Origin: an uncultured Lachnospiraceae bacterium
GTDB taxonomy: Bacteria; Bacillota; Clostridia; Lachnospirales; Lachnospiraceae
NCBI GenBank assembly: GCA_910578825.1
Contig: CAJTSB010000006.1
Location: 39,667 to 87,723 of the forward strand
Length of the DNA: 48,057 nucleotides
Direction of reading: 5' to 3'
This document shows positions 42,098 through 48,057 of the stretch, piece by piece. The translations under genes and the position numbers were made by a program. The notes beneath the pieces were generated by a model. The model was not told the origin of the DNA. It saw nothing but the letters and a program-made list of their open reading frames with translations, and did no database searches. The number at the start of each line of letters is the position of its first letter. Positions within the stretch are counted from its first letter, which is position 1.

Positions 42098-42194
42098 ATA
42101 GGAACCCACTCCAACAGTGGAGTTTCCCAAACCGGTCACTTACCTCTCAGCGAGAGGTGCCCGTCCTGGGTTCGACAGGGCGGGCATTATTTTT
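42067..42194 (+). ncRNA. Putative antisense RNA antitoxin with four hairpins
   Basis: The predicted transcript starts about 7 bases after the -10 at 42055-42060 and ends in the T-tract at 42187-42194. It contains four successive stem-loops: 42071-42097 (10 bp), 42101-42127 (interrupted), 42142-42158 (7 bp, ACCTCTC/GAGAGGT) and 42159-42185 (10 bp, the terminator). It is fully complementary to the 3' untranslated region of the toxin mRNA and reaches its last codons. Convergent, 3'-overlapping antisense RNAs are the known architecture of TxpA/RatA-type type I systems. That this RNA is made is inference. Confidence 0.62.
42159..42194 (+). terminator. Intrinsic terminator of the antisense RNA
   Basis: GCCCGTCCTG (42159-42168) pairs with CAGGGCGGGC (42176-42185) with one G-T wobble and a 7-base loop, followed by ATTATTTTT on the plus strand. 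Confidence 0.8.
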
Positions 42195-42309
42195 GCTTGT
42201 GTTCCTTATCTCTGTCGAGAAAGGCAAGCAACGCTATAACAAAACTACCAAAGGCAACCAGCAAGCTGATTATCCCTATAAATATCAAAACGATATCCGC
42301 AGCAGTCAT
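42187..42309 (-). CDS. Holin-like type I toxin peptide, 40 aa
   Basis: The product begins MTAADIVLIFIGIISLLVAF and ends GSFVIALLAFLDRDKEHKQK: one membrane helix (about 5-31) and a charged tail. This matches the putative holin-like toxin family (Hol_Tox, related to TxpA/BsrG), whose hallmark is FGSFVIALL. The ribosome binding site is exceptionally strong, GGGAGGTGA, 5 bases before the ATG. The gene has its own promoter at 42395-42423 and converges on an antisense RNA. The peptide would insert into the cytoplasmic membrane. Its function as a toxin is inferred from family and layout only. Confidence 0.85.
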   Translation of the reverse strand: MTAADIVLIFIGIISLLVAFGSFVIALLAFLDRDKEHKQK

Positions 42310-42394
42310 TGGCGTCACCTCCCTTCCTATGTATTCCGGCAAGCCGGTCATTGACTCGGGAGGCTACCACCCCTGTCATGGGTTCCATATTAGA
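42310..42394 (-). promoter_or_regulatory. Structured 5' leader of the toxin mRNA, masking its ribosome binding site
   Basis: The leader of about 80 bases carries GCCTCCC (minus strand of 42358-42364), complementary to the toxin's GGGAGG (minus strand of 42317-42322). Between them is a perfect CCGGC/GCCGG hairpin (42336-42347). Pairing the two outer elements would hide the Shine-Dalgarno sequence until the leader is processed or rearranged, as described for other type I toxin mRNAs. Confidence 0.5.
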
Positions 42395-42423
42395 ATACTA
42401 TCATACTCCAAAAGGAATTTCAA
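42395..42423 (-). promoter_or_regulatory. Promoter of the holin-like toxin gene
   Basis: Minus strand: TTGAAA (42423-42418), 17-bp spacer, TAGTAT (42400-42395). It lies in the 38 bases after the BspA-like gene's stop codon; no terminator separates the two, so read-through is possible. Confidence 0.55.
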
Positions 42424-42460
42424 TTACAATGATATATTTGTTTGTGCCATTCCTTAATTT

Positions 42461-45400
42461 TTATTTTGTCCTTTTATTTATCGCCACCCACTTTCCATAC
42501 GCCCTTTTTGTCTTATTATTCGCATCCTTATACGTCTTAAAAGCCCTGATGCGGACATAATATTTCTTCCTCGCCTTCAGCCCTTTTTTCGTATAGGACT
42601 TCTTGGATTTGGAAACGGTGATTGTCTTTGCTCCTTTAAAGTTCTTCTTCGTGCTGACCTGGATCTGGTATCCGGCAGCCCCGGAAATTTTCTTCCATGT
42701 CAGCGTTAGTTTTCTTTTCCCCGCTTTTGCCTTGAATGATTTCACCTTTGATACCGATGGTTTCTTTACTGGCTTTTTCACCGGAGTATTTGCATTCCAT
42801 TTGCTCTTGTCCGCCGAAAAGCTCTTTCCATCCGAACCGGTCACGGTTGCGCTCTTTAACCCTGCATTTCCGACACCTGAAATGATTACGTACTGCCAGT
42901 TTGTGCTTGTCCCTGCGTATTTCACAGTTTTAATGCCAGAATTCAAAAATGCATTTTCGAAAATCACCGACAGCGATTTCGGAAGGCTTAATGATTTCAG
43001 GGAGGTACAGCCGGAAAATGCATACGGCTTTATGTTCTGTACCGTGCCTGGCACAGTTACGCTGCTTAAGGATATACAGCCCTGGAAGAGTCCCTCCACG
43101 ATGTTTATCCTTCCTCTGTTCAGCACGGCGGACTTCAGCGATGTACAGCCGGAAAATGCATAGGTGTAAAGTCCTGTCAATGAATCCGGCAGCGTCACAC
43201 TTGTCAAAGAGGTACAGCCCACAAATGCATAACTTCCAATTGTTTTTAAATTTGATGGAAATGAGACCGTCTTCATAGAAATTATATTTTCAAAAGCCTT
43301 GTCGCCAATTCCGGTCACGGCATGTCCATCTATCTGGGAAGGAATCACGATGTTTTCATCAGATGATGTACATTTGGTGATAGTTATGGTGTTGTCGGTG
43401 TTTAGTTTGTACGTATAGGTCGTGGTTGGGTTCTCCGTGTCAGGGTTTTCCGGACCTTCTGTCCCGGAGCCGGATGCCGCAGTTACGCTGTCAACCTGGA
43501 ATCCCCACGCCGTTCCGCCTTTATCTGTCTCCAGCTTAATCCTGATGGTATTTCCTGCCACAGTTACCGTCTTTCCTGCAAGTTGTTTCCCGGTATAGGT
43601 TCCCACTAACTTATTGTTTTTATCATATAGGTGGATATAGTCAAATCCATCCTCCATCTCGGTCTGCTCATTGAAACGGACGTTGAGGTTTTCTGCCCCA
43701 TTTAAGGTATACTGCCACGCATCCAGACAATTATTCTCGTATGGGTGGGGGCTCTGCAAGTCCTCTATGGCAACTGCAGTAACCATCTGCGAAGTCACGC
43801 TGACCGTGCAGGTTCCCGTAACCCCGCTTCCGTCTGTAGCAGTTGCCGTAATAACAGCCTCTCCTTTCGCCAGCGCCGTCACTTCCCCCTGCTCGCTGAC
43901 ACTTGCAACGGAAAGATCAGAGCTGCTCCAACGATAGCCCTTGTCTGTCGCCTCGTTGGGATATACCTCTGCAGTCAGCGTGAGCACATCCCCGGCTGCC
44001 ATTGTCGCGGAACTTTGGCTTAAACGGATGCTCGTTACAGGCTGGGTAACCGTCACGCTGCAGACTGCGGATGCATTTCCAACCGTGACCTTGACCGTTG
44101 TCGTGCCACAGGAAACGCCCCGGATTTCACCATCTTCCGTAACAGTCGCTATCTCCGGATTGCTGGATTTCCACGTCACCTCGTCCGTAAAGTTTGCTGG
44201 CGTCACAGTTAAGAAAAGCTGTTTGCCATAACCTCTTCCAACATTCAGTTCCGTCTGGTTCAGATCTGCCTTTTCTGCATGTACCTCACGGTTGACAAAT
44301 GCAATCCCATTATCGCTTGCATAAGTCTCGGCATAAGTACCTTTGATGCCGTAAATTGTCATTTTTCCCGGATAGGAGAAGACCTGACTACCGATGCTTG
44401 CCATGCCCCTCGGCATCGTGACCTCCGTCAGTCCCGTGCAGGCATTGAATGCATTGTCATTGATTTTTGTCATCCGGTAGGGCAGGACAATACCTGTCAG
44501 TTTCGGGCACTGAGCAAATGCGTATGACGGCAGGAAGGTTAAGCCCGTTCCCAAACTAACTTCTGCCAAGCTGTCGCAGTGGTAGAACACATAACTTCCC
44601 ATGTCGGTGACCGTGCTGGGGATTGTTACTTTTGTTAAGGCATCACAATCCTGAAATGCATTGGCATTAATTGTCTGAACCTGCGACGGCAGGTTCAGTT
44701 CCGTCAAGGCATCGCAGTTGTAAAAGGCATTATTTTCTATCCTTGTCAATGTTTCTGGCAAGTTGATTTCTTTCAGGCTATTGCATTCATGGAACATATA
44801 AGACGTAATGGTCTTTTGTGTATTGGGAATATGTACTTTCTCCAAACTTGTGCAGCCACTGAATGTCCTATCTCCTATTTCCATTACGCTGTCTGGTATG
44901 GAAGCTTCTGTTAAGGATGTGCAGTCTTGGAAAACGTAATATCCTATTTTTTTTGTGCCGTCTGGGATTTGGACGTTTTCTAACTTGCTGCAGCCGGAAA
45001 ATGCTGAACTTTGGATTTCCGTCAGGTTTGCGCTGAATGTCACCTGTTTCAAGTTTGTACAACGTCTAAATGCCTCACTTTCTACCACCGTCACCGTGTC
45101 CGGGATCCTGATCTCTTCCAGACCCGTACAGCCTCCAAAAAGGCTGCTTGCTATTTCCGTTGTCCCTTCCTCAAACCTCACTTCCTTTATCCCTTCACAT
45201 TCTCCAAATGGTCCCTTATAATTCACTGTCCAGGAGCATTCTTTCAGGCTTTTGGGTATTTCTATCCGCGTTATCTTGTCACAGTCCCCGAACGCCATAC
45301 CTCCCAACTTTTCCAGCCTCTTCGGCAATTTCACGCTTGATAATTCAGTACACTCTTCGAAAGCGTAAACTTCTATCTCCGTCACGCTGTCCGGTATCTC

Positions 45401-47479
45401 CACCTCACTCAACCTTGCACATCCATTAAAAGTATGGCTTTTAATCTCCACAAACTTCTCGTTCTCCGGGAACCCTATCCGCTCCAACGCCATACATCCC
45501 TGGAATGCGCTATAGCCAATCGTCTCCACGCTATCCGCTATGGAAACGCTTTTTATCCTTTTATTATCTTTAAAAGCATTATCACCAATCCCGACTACCG
45601 CATAGCCGTCCAGCGTCTCTGGCACAAAGACATTCACCGCCGTTCCGCGGTATTTGGTAATCGTTGCCTGGCTGTCCTCGTTCAGGGTATAGTCAAAAAT
45701 GGTATAGACTTCTCCCCCTCCATCCCCATAAGAACTTCCGGAGCTGCTGCCATCATAGTAATATTGGGAATTTACCGGCGAGAAATATCCCCACCCGGCA
45801 TACCCCATGCCCGGCGTCCCCCTCGTGCATGTGGGGACAGCCTTCCCATCCTCATAATGGAACGCCGTGCGGATCGGGCTGTTGTACCTGGTGTAAATAT
45901 CCTTATTGCCGGACGCCAGCGTTCCTTTATATATCACAACATCCACCGACACGTCATATCCAACCGACGCATAGAAGTAAGCGGAAATTGTCTGGCAGGC
46001 AGCAGGCTTTGCCCCGTCCGTGTAATGGACAGACTTTGCCGTGAGGCTGACCCCCATCTTGCCATAAACCTTCCCATTCAGCCCGGGAACCTTGAACCCT
46101 GCCTCAAGCCGGACGCCTGCCTTCGCTGTTGCATTGGCGGTGACGGTGAAGGAATCCTTTTTGAAACTGCGCGTAATGCGGGCAGCAGAATTCTCATAAT
46201 GGAATCCCAGATGTACGTTCTCCACCAGCCTTGCATTGACCTCCCCATAAAAACTTAAGTCCACGGTTCCCTTCACATATACACCGGGAATGATCGGCGC
46301 GTAGAACAACTCATAACTAGGTGAAATGCCCGCCGCCTCCAGGAGATCCACGCTGACATTGCAATTGAAATCTACCTTGAAGTCAAAGTCAATGTATGCG
46401 CCCTTTATGCTGCACCCGTGTTTCTGCCTGGCATTAGTGATTTTTGCACTGGTCTTTATTTTCGGACTTGCCGATCTGGAGACTGCATAAGCCTCTGGCA
46501 TATCCGCAGTCTGTTCCACAAGGACTGCCGTCACTTCCCTGCCTCCGACCTCTTCCAGGTCATGGCAGACTTCCCCGTCCTCATAGTTATTTTCTTCCGT
46601 TCCGCCCACGACATAGCTCATGGCTGCATCTTCCGAGGCTGGCTGCAATTTTGCCAGGTCTATTTCCTGTTCCCTGCTTACGTTTATTTCCTCAAAAACA
46701 TCCTCGGTATTGGCTGCGCTTATGGATATGACAGTTTCATCTCCGTCTGTCCGCACCTCAGCCGCCTTCCATGCAAGTGGAATGCCGTCGCACACACAGC
46801 CGAAAATATCTCCCACGCTGATTTCCACCGGACAGCCGATAATGGAAATGGTATCTTCATCTATCGTCTGGATTTCTGTATTTTCCGGCAATACAATCAC
46901 GCTGTCCTTGAAGGCATATGTATTATTTTCCGGGTGGTTTTCATCCCCTGCAAGGACTGCCTGTGCCGCCGCGATCATGGCTGCTTTCTCTTCCTGCGTC
47001 AACGCCTGTTCCGGAAGGAAATTGCCATTTGACAGTGCAAGCCACCCCTGGTTAATTGCAACCTGTATGTCTTCGGGATATGTCACCGCCGCCGATTCGG
47101 CGAACGTATAATTCTCATCTTCCAGCACATAGCCCATGCACAGGTTTAACGTGTGTGCTGCAAACTCCCTGGTCGCCGACTCATTGGGGCGCAGCGCCTC
47201 CCCTGCCTCCACGTCCACCAGACCGAATTCCGTTGCCAGCATCACGTCGTAATAATCTGCTGAACTTGCGTCAATGTCGGAATAGTAGTTGTCCGGATAA
47301 TTGTCTTCCTCCACGGCAAGCCCAAATGTCGATGTGAGGGCTTTCAGCCATTCCAGACGTGTGACGGAATTGCCTGCCTTTGGTTCTGCTGCAAATGTCT
47401 CTACGCCCATTAACTGAATTACCATAGATGCTATCAAAAAAAGTACAAATACCTTTTTGACTACATTCTTTAACTTCAT
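42461..47479 (-). CDS. Giant BspA-like leucine-rich-repeat surface protein, 1672 aa
   Basis: A signal peptide (cleavage near FAAEP, about residue 31) is followed by an SLH-like region (about 35-190), a beta-rich unknown domain (about 343-546), a first block of LRR_5/BspA repeats (about 620-1065; units of the type AFxGCxSLxEVxIPxSVxxI), two Big_2 domains (about 1070-1230), a CUB-like domain (about 1240-1330; DGFDYIHLYDKNNKLVGTYT), a second LRR_5 block (about 1356-1530) and a Lys-rich Fn3-like domain (about 1570-1670). Such proteins mediate adhesion in gut and oral bacteria; the SLH-like part would hold it to the cell wall. There is no LPxTG. AGGAGG precedes the ATG. It starts 64 bases after the partial gene at the right edge. 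Confidence 0.9.
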   Translation of the reverse strand: MKLKNVVKKVFVLFLIASMVIQLMGVETFAAEPKAGNSVTRLEWLKALTSTFGLAVEEDNYPDNYYSDIDASSADYYDVMLATEFGLVDVEAGEALRPNESATREFAAHTLNLCMGYVLEDENYTFAESAAVTYPEDIQVAINQGWLALSNGNFLPEQALTQEEKAAMIAAAQAVLAGDENHPENNTYAFKDSVIVLPENTEIQTIDEDTISIIGCPVEISVGDIFGCVCDGIPLAWKAAEVRTDGDETVISISAANTEDVFEEINVSREQEIDLAKLQPASEDAAMSYVVGGTEENNYEDGEVCHDLEEVGGREVTAVLVEQTADMPEAYAVSRSASPKIKTSAKITNARQKHGCSIKGAYIDFDFKVDFNCNVSVDLLEAAGISPSYELFYAPIIPGVYVKGTVDLSFYGEVNARLVENVHLGFHYENSAARITRSFKKDSFTVTANATAKAGVRLEAGFKVPGLNGKVYGKMGVSLTAKSVHYTDGAKPAACQTISAYFYASVGYDVSVDVVIYKGTLASGNKDIYTRYNSPIRTAFHYEDGKAVPTCTRGTPGMGYAGWGYFSPVNSQYYYDGSSSGSSYGDGGGEVYTIFDYTLNEDSQATITKYRGTAVNVFVPETLDGYAVVGIGDNAFKDNKRIKSVSIADSVETIGYSAFQGCMALERIGFPENEKFVEIKSHTFNGCARLSEVEIPDSVTEIEVYAFEECTELSSVKLPKRLEKLGGMAFGDCDKITRIEIPKSLKECSWTVNYKGPFGECEGIKEVRFEEGTTEIASSLFGGCTGLEEIRIPDTVTVVESEAFRRCTNLKQVTFSANLTEIQSSAFSGCSKLENVQIPDGTKKIGYYVFQDCTSLTEASIPDSVMEIGDRTFSGCTSLEKVHIPNTQKTITSYMFHECNSLKEINLPETLTRIENNAFYNCDALTELNLPSQVQTINANAFQDCDALTKVTIPSTVTDMGSYVFYHCDSLAEVSLGTGLTFLPSYAFAQCPKLTGIVLPYRMTKINDNAFNACTGLTEVTMPRGMASIGSQVFSYPGKMTIYGIKGTYAETYASDNGIAFVNREVHAEKADLNQTELNVGRGYGKQLFLTVTPANFTDEVTWKSSNPEIATVTEDGEIRGVSCGTTTVKVTVGNASAVCSVTVTQPVTSIRLSQSSATMAAGDVLTLTAEVYPNEATDKGYRWSSSDLSVASVSEQGEVTALAKGEAVITATATDGSGVTGTCTVSVTSQMVTAVAIEDLQSPHPYENNCLDAWQYTLNGAENLNVRFNEQTEMEDGFDYIHLYDKNNKLVGTYTGKQLAGKTVTVAGNTIRIKLETDKGGTAWGFQVDSVTAASGSGTEGPENPDTENPTTTYTYKLNTDNTITITKCTSSDENIVIPSQIDGHAVTGIGDKAFENIISMKTVSFPSNLKTIGSYAFVGCTSLTSVTLPDSLTGLYTYAFSGCTSLKSAVLNRGRINIVEGLFQGCISLSSVTVPGTVQNIKPYAFSGCTSLKSLSLPKSLSVIFENAFLNSGIKTVKYAGTSTNWQYVIISGVGNAGLKSATVTGSDGKSFSADKSKWNANTPVKKPVKKPSVSKVKSFKAKAGKRKLTLTWKKISGAAGYQIQVSTKKNFKGAKTITVSKSKKSYTKKGLKARKKYYVRIRAFKTYKDANNKTKRAYGKWVAINKRTK

Positions 47480-47543
47480 CTTTCTTCCTCCTGATTTTCA
47501 CTTCTAACTGTATCTTTTAATAAGCAGAATCAATATGATAACC

Positions 47544-48057
47544 CTATATCCAGACATAACTTTTTGAAAAACGATATATCTTTTGCATATCTTCCCTATT
47601 AAAAGATAGTTCATCCCATCTCAAATATTCCCTAAGTCCAATTCCTTCTATATGTCCGAATTTCCTGCACAAATTCATCGTATCCCATGCTAAACGAACC
47701 ATATCTTCCCCTTTTCCTCTCAAATATAATACGTACAACAGCTCATCTGTAAAATACAACCTTAGTTTTTCTGACAATAGGTGTTGTAATGTTTCTTCTA
47801 TCTCGTTCTGTAACCGCGAGAGTTCCCTATCTATCCCCATAATTTTTCTATTCATTACCTCTTGAATTCTATCCACCTCCTCTTGTTCCCTATTCACCCC
47901 CTCAAAAACAATATGATAATTCCAGGCATTTATCTTTGATTCGAACAATCGGCGTACACTATAATAAACATCATAATATTGAGCCAAATCGTTTTTTCTT
48001 TCAAAAGTATTTTTACTTTCATCAAATTCAAAAGAAACTTCTGAAATACTTTTAAAC
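47544..48057 (-). CDS. Unknown protein, C-terminal 170 residues (runs off window)
   Basis: The frame is open to the right edge, so the true start lies outside the window; a TTG at 47987 is only an internal codon. I do not recognise the family. The visible part is soluble and mostly helical, with a charged segment (about 60-95 of the visible part; EVDRIQEVMNRKIMGIDREL) likely to form a coiled coil, and it ends SKSYVWI. Local DNA is more AT-rich than the neighbouring BspA-like gene. Only 64 bases separate it from that gene in the same direction. Confidence 0.6.
   Translation of the reverse strand, partial: FKSISEVSFEFDESKNTFERKNDLAQYYDVYYSVRRLFESKINAWNYHIVFEGVNREQEEVDRIQEVMNRKIMGIDRELSRLQNEIEETLQHLLSEKLRLYFTDELLYVLYLRGKGEDMVRLAWDTMNLCRKFGHIEGIGLREYLRWDELSFNREDMQKIYRFSKSYVWI

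Noticed and set aside
42032..42457. Plus-strand open frame of 141 codons across the hairpin array
   Set aside because: It runs through four strong hairpins and a terminator and has no ribosome binding site; the RNA and the minus-strand peptide explain the region.
45434..46258. 274-codon plus-strand frame opposite the BspA-like gene
   Set aside because: It is a by-product of the codon composition of the opposite strand, with no ribosome binding site or recognisable motif.

Overview
The window looks like a chromosomal segment of a low-to-mid GC, spore-forming member of the Clostridia, most likely the Lachnospiraceae. Pointers are SpoVT, rubrerythrin (an anaerobe's peroxide defence), a CUT1 sugar-type ABC importer, a GH42 beta-galactosidase, giant BspA-like/CotH surface proteins, strong AGGAGG ribosome binding sites and dense small operons. 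This assignment is inference from gene content. No rRNA, tRNA, IS element or CRISPR array was seen.

Layout, left to right. 1-1958 (-): a YhaO/YhaN-type nuclease and SMC-like ATPase pair, the ATPase cut by the window edge, with a palindrome over its promoter. 2178-3200 (+): a membrane-anchored peptidoglycan/polysaccharide deacetylase. 3225-6664 (-): SpoVT with a Shine-Dalgarno-masking leader hairpin, a soluble PocR-MCP sensor, polyphosphate:AMP phosphotransferase and a DUF4321 membrane protein. 6753-15922: a two-component system (+) divergent from a five-gene operon (-) encoding a lipoprotein with a beta-propeller-like region fused to a solute-binding domain, two CUT1 permeases, a HlyD/MacA-like adaptor and an FtsX/MacB-like membrane protein. 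No transport ATPase is present. Four TAGAGA half-sites lie symmetrically between the two divergent units.

15965-26033: a SNF2-type ATPase, a zinc-dependent phospholipase C-like protein, a D-2-hydroxyacid dehydrogenase, and a patatin-sbcD-sbcC operon. 26109-30749 (-): a 1546-residue CotH-kinase surface protein. 31059-36997: a small unknown gene, a 905-residue two-zinc-ribbon protein behind a GH42 beta-galactosidase, and a Gph-type HAD phosphatase. 37093-41562 (-): a trigger-factor-like lipoprotein, rubrerythrin, a Cys-rich small protein, viroplasmin-RNase H, and a carboxymuconolactone-decarboxylase/cupin pair.

41563-42460 is an accessory patch. It holds a decayed AbiEii toxin gene (premature stop, internal deletion, frameshift) and, next to it, what looks like an intact type I toxin-antitoxin locus. 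The toxin is a 40-residue holin-like peptide at 42187-42309 (-). A convergent antisense RNA, about 42067-42194 (+), has its own promoter and contains four consecutive hairpins. This is the best candidate for a poorly described system here. 42461-47479 (-) is a 1672-residue BspA-like leucine-rich-repeat surface protein with SLH-like, Big_2, CUB-like and Fn3-like domains; a partial unknown gene closes the window.

All functions are read from sequence motifs and family knowledge; no database search was run.
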